DNA of 64,000 nt from Gloeotrichia echinulata CP02 (GTDB taxonomy: Bacteria > Cyanobacteriota > Cyanobacteriia > Cyanobacteriales > Nostocaceae). Positions 17,464 to 25,417 of the stretch are shown piece by piece. The notes beneath the pieces were generated by a model. It did no database searches, was not told where the DNA came from, and saw only the letters and a program-made list of their open reading frames with translations. Both the position numbers and the translations under genes were made by a program. The DNA lies in NCBI GenBank assembly GCA_038087035.1, contig CP051187.1:1793501-1857500 (forward strand), in the 5' to 3' direction. Each line of letters begins with the position of its first letter. The first letter of the stretch is position 1.

Positions 17464-18198
17464 TTGGCTACTATTAAATGTAGAAATATTAAATTTTCTA
17501 ATATCCAGGCTATTTTATTTGATAAAAACGGTACACTGGAAGATTCGGAACCGTATTTCCGAGCGATCGCCCAAAAAGCAGCAAGGTTATTAGACGCGCA
17601 AATTCCTGGTATTGGCGAACCATTATTAATGGCATTTGGCGTCAATGGTAATACCCTTGATGTCGCCGGGTTAATAGCGGTAGCCAGTCGCCGAGAAACG
17701 GAAATTGCAGCAGCAGCTTATATTGCTGAAACTGGTAGGGGATGGTTTGAGTCCTTAAAAATCGCCCGTCAAGCTTTAAACGAAGCAGAAAAATATATAG
17801 GAGAAGCACCTTCACCGCTCTTCGCCGGTAGTTTGGAAGTGTTAAAGTCTCTTTCCGAAGCTGGTTTAAAACTTGGTATTCTCTCAGCAGCAACCACTCA
17901 AAAAGTGCATAAGTTTGTAGGCATTCATCAGTTAAGCGATTACATCCAGCTGCAAATGGGAGTTGATGAAGGTCTGAGTAAACCTGATCCTATACTATTT
18001 TTGCAAGCTTGTCAAGCCTTGGGAGTAGAACCAGGCGCTACACTGATGGTAGGTGATTCTGTCGGTGATATGCAAATGGCGCGTAATGCTAAAGCCGCAG
18101 GTTGCATTGGGATTACTTGGGTGGATAAACCTGATCATGTCCGAGGTGCGGATGTGGTAATTAATCAGCTTGATGAAATTCAAATTGTCGAAGTTTAA
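17464..18198 (+). CDS. HAD-superfamily hydrolase
   Basis: A 244-residue HAD hydrolase of the phosphatase type. Motif I is ILFDKNGTLED (residues 17-27) with Asn in place of the usual Asp two residues after the nucleophile (DKNGT rather than DxDGT). The missing acid/base Asp would be expected to lower or change phosphatase activity, so this is worth noting. Motif II is GILSAATT, motif III the Lys of LSKPDPILFL, and motif IV MVGDSVGDMQMARNA. The start used is a TTG at 17464. It stands alone after the hairpin-bounded element; a decayed hicB follows 77 bp downstream. The substrate is unknown. Confidence 0.83.
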   Translation: MATIKCRNIKFSNIQAILFDKNGTLEDSEPYFRAIAQKAARLLDAQIPGIGEPLLMAFGVNGNTLDVAGLIAVASRRETEIAAAAYIAETGRGWFESLKIARQALNEAEKYIGEAPSPLFAGSLEVLKSLSEAGLKLGILSAATTQKVHKFVGIHQLSDYIQLQMGVDEGLSKPDPILFLQACQALGVEPGATLMVGDSVGDMQMARNAKAAGCIGITWVDKPDHVRGADVVINQLDEIQIVEV

Positions 18199-18275
18199 TT
18201 TGTTCAAGGTTTATCAAGTCAAGCAGGTTTTGGAGGCTATCGATAAAATTGAGGGCATAGAAGAGGACATAAAAA

Positions 18276-18602
18276 ATGAATAACTATGACCACTACACAT
18301 ATAAAATAACTTGGTCTAGCGTTGACCAAGAATATGTAGGATTATGTGCTGAGTTCCCTAGTTTATCCTATCTCCATGAGAGCCGTGCAGCCGCGCTAGA
18401 GGGTATTGAAACCTTGGTAAAAGATGTAGTAGCAGACATGGAAGCGAATGGCGAAAAGATTCCAGAACCTATTGCAGAAAAAAATTACAGTGGTAAATTT
18501 TAAGTTCGCATTCCTCCAGAGCTTCACCGTAGGCTTGCTATACAGGCGGTAGAGGAAAATGTTAGCTTAAATCGCTACGTTAGTCTAAAACTTTCTTCTT
18601 AA
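18276..18602 (+). pseudogene. HicB-type antitoxin interrupted by an in-frame stop
   Basis: The first 75 codons encode a HicB partial-RNase-H fold: YTYKITWSSVDQEYVGLCAE, FPSLSYLHESRAAALEGIE and LVKDVVADMEANGEKIPEP. A TAA at 18501-18503 then interrupts. In the same frame the sequence continues VRIPPELHRRLAIQAVEENV and SLNRYVSLKLSS to a second stop at 18600, which is the ribbon-helix-helix DNA-binding part of HicB. One substitution has therefore separated the two domains. No hicA toxin gene is recognisable upstream or downstream, so the system is probably dead, although the N-terminal domain could still be made. Confidence 0.8.
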
Positions 18603-18623
18603 TTTTTTTTGTCATAAAACACC

Positions 18624-18944
18624 TCAATCCTTTGGAGGATGCCAACCTGCAAGTACCCAATAACTGCGAACTTCCAACGCATCCGCATCATCACTTAAAC
18701 GTAGAGCTCCCTCTCGGTGACGCGCTAACAATTCACTAAAAACTTCTTGCTGTTCAGCTTCCATCTGCAGATCGCACATAACCAAAACCTGGTCATCGGG
18801 TAATGACTCTACAGGTAATTCAGTAATAGCGCGGTCAATCCATTCTAGTAATACATCTTCAAGTCGCCGATGTGTGAAAGCAGCAATTTGCTTTGCTTTT
18901 TGTGCCAGTGTTTCTGGGAGTTGAAGGGTGACAATTTCAGCCAT
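18624..18944 (-). CDS. Small antitoxin-like DNA-binding protein
   Basis: A 106-residue protein starting MAEIVTLQLPETLAQKAKQI, which resembles the strand-helix-helix start of CopG/RHH-type antitoxins widespread in cyanobacteria. The middle (DDQVLVMCDLQMEAEQQEVF, SELLARHREGALRLSDDADA) also fits that group from memory. The last about 20 residues differ from what I would expect, and a frameshift near the 3' end cannot be excluded. No toxin gene of typical size follows downstream (below 18624), which is unusual for such an antitoxin. It converges with the broken hicB. Confidence 0.6.
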   Translation of the reverse strand: MAEIVTLQLPETLAQKAKQIAAFTHRRLEDVLLEWIDRAITELPVESLPDDQVLVMCDLQMEAEQQEVFSELLARHREGALRLSDDADALEVRSYWVLAGWHPPKD

Positions 18945-19042
18945 TTGCTACCAGATGAGGGTTTCACTTCTAATTGTATCGATATCTGGATGCAGATTGA
19001 TAAGGTCTGGGAAAATTGCGAATCAGTCAGCCTGGAAGGTAG

Positions 19043-19140
19043 TAATATAGCGTTTCTCGCCCTAGTTAGGTACACTCGTAGGGGCACGGCAATGCCGTGC
19101 CCCTACACATCGCGATATGATATTGTACTGAATATAAATG
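19043..19140. repeat. MITE-like repeat with GC-rich palindromic core, copy 1
   Basis: ATAGCGTTTCTC, CTAGTTAGGTACAC and the 29-bp palindrome GTAGGGGCACGGC-AAT-GCCGTGCCCCTAC (19078-19106) occur in this order. The same set in the opposite orientation lies at 38717-38808, so the unit is about 95 bp and dispersed. Confidence 0.65.
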
Positions 19141-19166
19141 TGTTGCACTATACTCAATTAAGATTA

Positions 19167-19424
19167 CTACTTGCTTTCTAATTTAAGCACATCTAAAACA
19201 TGATTTTGAAATTCTACTAATCCACCTCGGCTACCCCAATATTTATTGAATGTAGGCGTTTCCAAGCTCATCACTTTACCCCCATGAAGATGGACTTCAT
19301 AACGAAAAATCATGTCTTGTTCTGGAGGTACACTCCAATAATCTGCTATCCAAACTACTTCAACGAGACGGGATATACTAAATTCTCCACCGTGAGGCTC
19401 TTTATATAAAGTATTGTTCCTTCT
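19167..19424 (-). pseudogene. 3' fragment of a hypothetical gene cut by a palindromic repeat
   Basis: An open frame of 85 codons reads EPHGGEFSISRLVEVVWIAD, YWSVPPEQDMIFRYEVHLHG and GKVMSLETPTFNKYWGSRGG, ending VLDVLKLESK. It has the composition of a real protein but no usable start. Just upstream an in-frame stop (19425-19427) lies within a repeat (TCTACGAGAGGTTTCGCCAACGCGAACGCTCC, 19423-19454) of a kind dispersed in cyanobacteria. The simplest reading is that this repeat replaced or interrupted the 5' part. The family is not recognised. Confidence 0.5.
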
Positions 19425-19648
19425 CTACGAGAGGTTTCGCCAACGCGAACGCTCCGCCCAAGCTACTTCTGGGTAGAATCAATACCAGCAGCTATGCAAA
19501 ATTAATGTATATAATTCCATCCAAACCTTTAGAGTTACAGCCTTCCATCTGAATTAAATTTTCCCTCTTCCTTTGCGCCTCTGCGCCTACCCTGCGGGTT
19601 CTGCTCTGCAGTATGCGTGAGAAAAAAAGGCGAATTTTTTGGGTTCGT

Positions 19649-19714
19649 CTAAAACTGTGATTCATCATCTTGAGTTAAAAACCTGATAATTATATTTGTA
19701 TCAACCGCAATCAT
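19649..19714 (-). pseudogene. VapC-like PIN toxin, N-terminal remnant
   Basis: The frame begins MIAVDTNIIIRFLTQDDESQ and stops after 21 residues. VDTNIIIRFL with the first catalytic Asp is the standard start of a PIN-domain RNase toxin. The rest of the gene (over 100 codons) is missing; the sequence runs into an unrelated repeat-like segment. The ATG overlaps the end of the upstream antitoxin frame, as in intact vapBC operons, which supports the assignment. Confidence 0.7.
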
Positions 19715-19895
19715 GCCATGATTCCTCTACACCTTGGCGAATTGAATTATCCATATCCTCAAGAGTTTTGAGTTTTTATTTAAATTTTAAACAACCTGCT
19801 ACATCATCTAATTTAGTTACTAGAAAATATTTCTTAGACATTAATAAATCATCGATTTCCTCAAAGGCTTCTGTTTCAACTCCAAGTTTTTTCAT
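19701..19895 (-). pseudogene. Antitoxin of a VapBC-like pair with an in-frame stop
   Basis: A 64-codon frame begins MKKLGVETEAFEEIDDLLMS and continues KKYFLVTKLDDVAGCLKFK, then a TAA, then KLKTLEDMDNSIRQGVEESW and HDCG. The final segment (TLEDMDxxIxxGVEES) is typical of the C-terminal toxin-binding part of cyanobacterial VapB/AbrB-like antitoxins. The stop codon, together with the truncated toxin behind it, shows that the module has decayed. Its 5' end overlaps the DUF2442 gene, so it may be a remnant that gained a chance start. Confidence 0.6.
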
Positions 19896-20169
19896 ATTCT
19901 TGTTGATTGCGATATGTAGGAATAGACTGGTTAGTAACCAAAGAATAAAGAACATCTGGGTCTAAATCTGCGCCATTATCCCAGTGAATTGTCCCCCACT
20001 CAGCGTTAAGCTTAACAGTTTTGAAATAGTTTAAATCTTTTAAAGGTGCAAAAATTCCAGTAAATTGGATTAACTCGTTAACCTTAACAATACCTTCTTT
20101 TCCATCTTCAAACTTCAAATAGAGTTGATAGTCAGCTTGAGGAATAACTTCTATAATGTCTTTTAGCAT
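19876..20169 (-). CDS. DUF2442 protein, likely part of a toxin-antitoxin-like pair
   Basis: A 97-residue protein with the DUF2442 pattern: YQLYLKFEDGKEGIVKVNEL, FAPLKDLNYFKTVKLNAEWG and TIHWDNGADLDPDVLYSLV. The function is unproven; DUF2442 proteins are often encoded beside DUF4160 proteins, and the pair has been proposed to be a toxin-antitoxin-like module. Here it follows the DUF4160 gene by 3 bp on the same strand, so they form an operon. No membrane or secretion signal is present. Its end overlaps the remnant antitoxin frame at 19701-19895. Confidence 0.82.
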   Translation of the reverse strand: MLKDIIEVIPQADYQLYLKFEDGKEGIVKVNELIQFTGIFAPLKDLNYFKTVKLNAEWGTIHWDNGADLDPDVLYSLVTNQSIPTYRNQQEYEKTWS

Positions 20170-20172
20170 AAT

Positions 20173-20433
20173 TCACTCTAATGGTTCAATTTTTTCTAAG
20201 GGATTATTTTGTCTTGCTAGTTGCCAGTTTTCCATAAGTTCTGATTTGTGCATAGCTGCCCATTCAATTACTAAACCAAGAACTCTAGGAGTGAGTTTAC
20301 CTTCTAAAATTGACAAGGTTTCTATATCAATAATTGCCTTTTGCTGATTATAGCGGACATGGAAATGAGGGGGTGGATGGTCATTATAGTACATAGTAAT
20401 TATAATCCCTAAAAAACGACAAATTTCTGGCAT
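20173..20433 (-). CDS. DUF4160 protein, partner of DUF2442
   Basis: An 86-residue protein beginning MPEICRFLGIIITMYYNDHP, followed by PPHFHVRYNQQKAIIDIETL. The PEI-x-RF-x-G-I-x-I-x-M-Y-x-x-DHxPPHFH signature defines DUF4160. The ATG at 20433 is chosen because TTAGGAGGTGA precedes it; an upstream in-frame ATG at 20478 would bury that ribosome site. The gene is translated just before the DUF2442 gene and both look intact. A two-gene module of this sort is common on cyanobacterial chromosomes. The role is unknown; a metal site at the HFH motif is conceivable. Confidence 0.82.
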   Translation of the reverse strand: MPEICRFLGIIITMYYNDHPPPHFHVRYNQQKAIIDIETLSILEGKLTPRVLGLVIEWAAMHKSELMENWQLARQNNPLEKIEPLE

Positions 20434-20598
20434 CACTTCACCTCCTAAATTATCTCGACTATTCAGGCATACCCACATGATTGTAACTTTATTTTAACCC
20501 CTCTTCCTCCGCGCCCTCTGCGCCTCTGCGTGAGATAAAAAAAGGACGAACCCAAAAGTTCGCCCTCAATCATGGTGTTGCTCAATCGAAACCAAAAC

Positions 20599-22002
20599 TT
20601 AAATCTTCGCTTCGTCCCTCACCAACTTATCCCAACCCAAATCCTTCAAATTATTATTTCTCCGCAACGGACGAGTCACCAACTCAAGTACATCACGCGC
20701 ATTACCAAAACCGTGAATTTGAGCAAAAGTAAACTCCACAGACCATTTAGTATTAATACCCCGTGCTTCCAGTGGGTTAGCATGAGCCATACCAGTAATT
20801 ACCAAATCTGGTTTTAACTCATAAATTCGCTGCACTTGATTGTAATTATCGGGCTTCTCAATAATCTTCGGTAGTGGTACACCCATTTCCTGACAAGTCT
20901 TCTCTAATAGCGTCAACTCAGCAGCTTGATAACGCTTATCCATGTAGGGAATTCCCACTTCTTGAACCGTCATCCCGCAGCGTACCAAAAACCGGGCTAA
21001 AGACACTTCTAGCAAATTATCGCCCATGAAAAATACAGACTTACCACGAATTAGTTTGACATAATCTTCCAAACCAGCCCAAATTTGTGCTTCCCGTTCA
21101 TCCAAACCTTTGGGAGTAATACCAAACACAGAGCAGATTTTCTCAATCCAGGCGCGGGTACCATCAGGGCCAATGGGGAAGGGTGCGCCAATCAGTTTAC
21201 ATTTGCGGCGACGCATCAAGGTAGTAGCAGTGCGACTGAGGAAGGGGTTGACACCAGAGACATAATACCCTTCTTCCAGCACAGGTAATTCGGTGAAGCG
21301 CTTTGCGGGTAGCCAACCGGAAACTTTGATACCTTGCTTTTTCAGTTCTAAAGTTAACTGAGTGACAACGGGGTCAGGAAGGGAGCCAAAGAGAACCAGA
21401 GGTGGGTGATCTACGTACTCAGATTCATCTTGGGCGACATCTTCTTTCTTTTTACCAAAGTTGAGCAATTTGGCGATCGCATTCCGTTCATTTTTGTCTG
21501 TTTCCGCTACAGGCGCCTTATCAGGACAACGATTAGCCATTGCTGCTAATACAGTGTCTTCCCCTTGGGTAAAAGCGTAATCTAGACCATTAGCACGAGC
21601 CACCACAATCGGAATCCCAATTTCCGATTCTAGCTTGGGTGCCAAACCTTCCAAGTCAGTTTTGATAATTTCCGTAGTGCAAGTACCAATCCAGACAATC
21701 ACACTAGGATTGCGATCGCGCTTAATTTGTAAGCATAACCGCTTTAATTCCTCATAATCATTCAATTGTGCCGAAATATCCCCTTCTTCCAATTCTGCCA
21801 TAGCATAGCGAGGTTCAGCGAAAATCATCACCCCCATCGCATTTTGGAGGAAATAGCCACAAGTCTTAGTCCCAATCACCAAAAAGAAGCTATCTTCAAT
21901 TTTTTGGTATAACCACGCTACGCAGCTAATTGGACAAAAGGTGTGGTAATTACCAGTTTCACACTCAAAGCTTAAAGCCTCTGGTTGTTGAGCGACAGTC
22001 AT
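20599..22002 (-). CDS. chlN: Light-independent protochlorophyllide reductase subunit N
   Basis: A 467-residue subunit of the dark-operative protochlorophyllide oxidoreductase. With ChlB it forms the catalytic NB component that reduces ring D of protochlorophyllide, receiving electrons from ChlL. The Cys ligands of the NB Fe-S cluster contributed by ChlN are visible (FCPISCVAW, GTKTCGYF, GTCTTEII). The length is normal; an Asp/Lys-rich insert (about residues 170-200) is typical of cyanobacteria. It is the last gene of the chlL - DUF5331 - chlN cluster; chlB is not in this window. Heptamer-like CTTGACT/CCTAACT repeats fill the 99-bp gap to the upstream gene. Confidence 0.98.
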   Translation of the reverse strand: MTVAQQPEALSFECETGNYHTFCPISCVAWLYQKIEDSFFLVIGTKTCGYFLQNAMGVMIFAEPRYAMAELEEGDISAQLNDYEELKRLCLQIKRDRNPSVIVWIGTCTTEIIKTDLEGLAPKLESEIGIPIVVARANGLDYAFTQGEDTVLAAMANRCPDKAPVAETDKNERNAIAKLLNFGKKKEDVAQDESEYVDHPPLVLFGSLPDPVVTQLTLELKKQGIKVSGWLPAKRFTELPVLEEGYYVSGVNPFLSRTATTLMRRRKCKLIGAPFPIGPDGTRAWIEKICSVFGITPKGLDEREAQIWAGLEDYVKLIRGKSVFFMGDNLLEVSLARFLVRCGMTVQEVGIPYMDKRYQAAELTLLEKTCQEMGVPLPKIIEKPDNYNQVQRIYELKPDLVITGMAHANPLEARGINTKWSVEFTFAQIHGFGNARDVLELVTRPLRRNNNLKDLGWDKLVRDEAKI

Positions 22003-22101
22003 TTTGGTTATTCTCCCCTAGATATTGATGAGTGCTGAGTTTTGAGTTTTGACTCCTAACTCTTGACTCTTGACTCTTGACTCCTAACTCAGCACTCCTA
22101 A

Positions 22102-22857
22102 TTAATTGTTGGGGAAGAGACGCGCAATCTCTGATTCGTCAAAAACTCCAGATGACAGTTCTTCCCCAAGGAAGTCGTTATTTTCTTCACCTTTGTGCAA
22201 TGATGTTTGATCTCCCCAGACATCTGACAACACATCGCTAAAGGCATTTTCGTCTGGTGAATTTAGATCTTCAAATCCCGTTTCATCCAGTTTTTCGTCT
22301 GTTTCCGTATCGAAGGAAATATCGCCAAATTCATCCACCGCTTCTAAAGTTACTAACGCCTGGAACTCATCTTGGGAATTGTGTCCGTTGGATGAAGAAA
22401 AATCGTCAAACCCATTTTGGGTTTCCTCTGGCTCGTTTACCAGCAAGGTAGTATGAGGGGAATCGAAAACGGCCTTGTGTCCAAAGCCATTTGTATGAGA
22501 AATTCCCGCAGTTTCATTAGCGTCGTGATCCGCTGACTCATCACGATGATTCTCTGGTTCGGCGTTGGGAATGAAGCGATGACCGAGCGCGATTTCTGGG
22601 TCAAAATGCAACTCCAGCACTTCGATCAGGGTATCAGCATCAGGATTCAGTTTAGAAAAGGGAAACATCAACTGCGCTAGTTTCGGCTCTAGGGCGTTCA
22701 AAACTCCCAGGATGAGGTAAGAGGATGGTCGCTTCCCCCCATCGGGGGTGTAGACTGATTCCACTGCCATGTGCAGGGTAATCCAGTCGCGATTGTCTTG
22801 GAAAAATTCCAACCACTTTTGCTTTATAGAATCTGTAAAGCTATGAAAATACGCCAT
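22102..22857 (-). CDS. DUF5331-type protein between chlL and chlN
   Basis: A 251-residue acidic protein of unknown function. The N-terminal 100 residues look folded (MAYFHSFTDSIKQKWLEFFQ, DNRDWITLHMAVESVYTPDG, PSSYLILGVLNALEPKLAQL). The rest is a low-complexity, Asp/Glu/Ser/Asn-rich, probably disordered tail ending in a short hydrophobic motif (ESEIARLFPNN). I recognise it as the gene that often sits between chlL and chlN in filamentous cyanobacteria. The ATG at 22857 is preceded by GGGGAAAAG; a longer frame to 22896 would overlap chlL. It is probably co-transcribed with the chl genes, so a role in or control of dark chlorophyll synthesis is possible but unproven. Confidence 0.8.
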   Translation of the reverse strand: MAYFHSFTDSIKQKWLEFFQDNRDWITLHMAVESVYTPDGGKRPSSYLILGVLNALEPKLAQLMFPFSKLNPDADTLIEVLELHFDPEIALGHRFIPNAEPENHRDESADHDANETAGISHTNGFGHKAVFDSPHTTLLVNEPEETQNGFDDFSSSNGHNSQDEFQALVTLEAVDEFGDISFDTETDEKLDETGFEDLNSPDENAFSDVLSDVWGDQTSLHKGEENNDFLGEELSSGVFDESEIARLFPNN

Positions 22858-22888
22858 ATTCTTTTCCCCATCCTGAGAAATAGATGAT

Positions 22889-23755
22889 TTATACAATCAT
22901 CAAGTCTAGTTCCTCTTCTGGATTCCGCACCTGTGGTTTACTCGGATTTAGATAAAAATCTGATAACAAAGAGAACAACTCACGATCTGGAGCGTCATTT
23001 GGTACTACGCCTTCGGGACGCGCCAGAATCTGGTCGGCAATATTAAGATAATAATCGCAAACGTAGCTTAAAGATGGGTCTGACTCTGCCATTTCAAACA
23101 AAGTCTTACCTTTAACACGAGAAACGCGAATGTCTTCAATCAAAGGTAACACTTCTAAAACTGGCATGGGCACCGCTTCTATGTATTTCTCAATTAAATC
23201 ACGCTTGGAGGTGCGATTGCCAATTAAACCTGCTAGACGCAGTGGATGAGTGCGGGATTTTTCCCTGACTGAAGCAGCAATGCGATTGGCTGCAAACAAG
23301 GCATCAAAGCCATTATCAGTCACAATCATACAGTAATCTGCATAATTTAGTGGTGCGGCAAAACCGCCACAAACAACGTCCCCCAGAACGTCAAACAGAA
23401 TTACATCGTACTCATCAAAAGCGTTGAGTTCTTTAAGTAATTTTACGGTTTCGCCCACAACATAGCCGCCACATCCAGCACCTGCGGGTGGACCACCAGC
23501 TTCGACACAATCGACACCACCGTAGCCTTTATAAATTACATCTTCAGGCCAGACATCTTCGTAGTGGTAGTCCTTTTCTTGGAGGGTGTCAATAATCGTC
23601 GGAATCAAAAACCCAGTCAGGGTGAAGGTGCTGTCATGTTTTGGGTCGCAGCCAATTTGCAGAACTTTTTTACCGCGTTTGGCTAGGGCGACGGAGATGT
23701 TACAGCTAGTTGTGGATTTACCGATTCCACCTTTTCCGTAAACTGCTAGTTTCAC
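22889..23755 (-). CDS. chlL: Light-independent protochlorophyllide reductase Fe-S ATP-binding protein
   Basis: A 288-residue NifH-like reductase component of dark protochlorophyllide reductase. As a dimer it hydrolyses ATP and passes electrons from a shared 4Fe-4S cluster to ChlNB. The P-loop is YGKGGIGKSTTS (residues 6-17). The cluster Cys residues lie in GGPPAGAGCGGY and DVLGDVVCGGF, and switch regions are intact. The GTG at 23755 is preferred because it gives the conserved MKLAVYGKGG start and a length of 288; a TTG at 23785 would add ten residues. It is the first gene of the cluster, with a 640-bp upstream region. Confidence 0.98.
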   Translation of the reverse strand: MKLAVYGKGGIGKSTTSCNISVALAKRGKKVLQIGCDPKHDSTFTLTGFLIPTIIDTLQEKDYHYEDVWPEDVIYKGYGGVDCVEAGGPPAGAGCGGYVVGETVKLLKELNAFDEYDVILFDVLGDVVCGGFAAPLNYADYCMIVTDNGFDALFAANRIAASVREKSRTHPLRLAGLIGNRTSKRDLIEKYIEAVPMPVLEVLPLIEDIRVSRVKGKTLFEMAESDPSLSYVCDYYLNIADQILARPEGVVPNDAPDRELFSLLSDFYLNPSKPQVRNPEEELDLMIV

Positions 23756-24399
23756 TTTTGTCTGCCTCTGATAGTTTTTTGTCAAACTCTTGGCTTAAAC
23801 ATTTGCCTGCACCTAGCCGGAAATGGCGATGCGTGAGCTCTGTAAGTTTGATTATTAGCCAAATGGCAGAGAAAAGAAAGGGGCTTTTAATCTGTAAAAC
23901 GGTGATATTAAGTGAATAATAGGTTAATTATTTGATTCAGCAATTTTAAAGATTAATTTCCATACAATAGCTTTAAAAATAGATTAAATTAGATTTTATA
24001 AGATTTTTTATATAAAAAAGTTACAAAAGACAAAAAAAATGAACTAGAGCTTTATCAATGGTTTTCATAGACTTATCACATGGAAAACTAACGGGATTTT
24101 AGGTCAAAAAAACTATGCTCAGGGTTTGATATCGGCATGATCAGACCTAAAGTATAAATACTCAGACAGTCTTCAATCTCAGGTAAATTGGAGGTTTTGA
24201 ATCAACCGCCAAGGGGATATGACTATTGGTTGTCAGCAAATACTCTCTACTTTGTAATTAATTATTAATTTTTGGAATATAGCACTGCCAATTCACATGA
24301 GGTATAAAATTTATCATATCAAATCCGGTTGATTGCACATGGTATTTGTAGGGGCACGGCATTGCCGTGCCCAGGAGGGTGTTAGTATCTATTCACTAT
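23756..24399. other. Upstream region of chlL and gap to cydB
   Basis: About 640 AT-rich bases with no supported gene. The first half should contain the chlL promoter; no specific operator was identified. At 24348-24372 lies a truncated copy of the palindrome GTAGGGGCACGGC-ATT-GCCGTGCCC, 28 bp from the cydB stop codon, which may serve as the cydAB terminator. Confidence 0.5.
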
Positions 24400-25413
24400 C
24401 TATTCACCATAGGCGCTACCCGCCACCTTACCCCGGAATACCACATATTGGTAGATGTTATAGAACAACATGATCGGGATCAAGAAGCCCACGAAAATAA
24501 TCATGAACACTAAGGCGCTGGGGGAAGCTGCTGCTTGATAGATAGTGATTTGGGTAGGAATGATATAGGGAAACACAATCAGCCCCAACCCAATAAAGGT
24601 GAGCAGAAAAATCAAAATTGTCCAGATGATCGGAGTGCGTTCTTGCTCACGGTTGAGGCTTTGCAATAGTAGCCAGACCAGAAGCACACCCAGCGCAGGA
24701 ATTACCGCAAAGATATAAACCAGAGGCGGACTAAAAAGGCGTGTGCGTGCAGTTTCGTAAAAGACAGGGGTGGCGATGGTAATCAAAATTGCACCGATTA
24801 GCGTTGTCACAGCGGCAATTTTGGCGGTGCGAAAATGGGTTTTTTGCAGTGGACCTTCAGTTTTCAAAATTAGGTATGTCGAACCAATCAGCACATAACC
24901 TTGAATCAGAGTCAGGGCGACTAAGAGCGATCGCCAGTCTAACCAATCCCAGGTAGAACCAATGAAATGACCCGCCTCATCTACTTTAATCCCTTCAATC
25001 ACGCTACCGAGAGCGAAACCCTGTCCCAAAGCGGCCAGGAAGCTACCGGCACCAAAGGCGAAGTTCCAAAAAAACTTGCGATGGGAATGTTCCCGAAACT
25101 CAAAGGCCACCGCCCGGAAAATCAACCCAAAGATCATGATGAAAATTGGGATATATAGGGCACTCAAAATGGTACCATAAGCCAGGGGAAAAGCGCCAAA
25201 CAACGCCCCACCCATCAACACCAGCCAGGTTTCGTTAGCATCCCAAACGTTACCGAGACTCGTCATTAAAATGCTGCGCCGTTCTTCGTCAGAACTGGTT
25301 AGGGACAGGATACCAACACCCAAGTCAAATCCGTCTAACATGACGTAAAGAAACAGGAACAGCGCCAGAATGACAAACCAAACTTCGGGAAGGAAGTGCA
25401 ATAATGCTGCCAT
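24400..25413 (-). CDS. cydB: Cytochrome bd ubiquinol oxidase subunit II
   Basis: A 337-residue integral membrane partner of CydA in the bd-type quinol oxidase, which reduces oxygen to water without pumping protons. The family signature is at the N-terminus (LDGFDLGVGILSL, NVWDANETWLVLMGGALFGA, FPLAYGTILSALYIPIFIMI), followed by about eight membrane helices. It begins 4 bp after the cydA stop codon, so the two are translationally coupled. In cyanobacteria this oxidase works as an alternative electron sink for the plastoquinone pool. Length and motifs are normal. Confidence 0.96.
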   Translation of the reverse strand: MAALLHFLPEVWFVILALFLFLYVMLDGFDLGVGILSLTSSDEERRSILMTSLGNVWDANETWLVLMGGALFGAFPLAYGTILSALYIPIFIMIFGLIFRAVAFEFREHSHRKFFWNFAFGAGSFLAALGQGFALGSVIEGIKVDEAGHFIGSTWDWLDWRSLLVALTLIQGYVLIGSTYLILKTEGPLQKTHFRTAKIAAVTTLIGAILITIATPVFYETARTRLFSPPLVYIFAVIPALGVLLVWLLLQSLNREQERTPIIWTILIFLLTFIGLGLIVFPYIIPTQITIYQAAASPSALVFMIIFVGFLIPIMLFYNIYQYVVFRGKVAGSAYGE

Positions 25414-25417
25414 TGTT

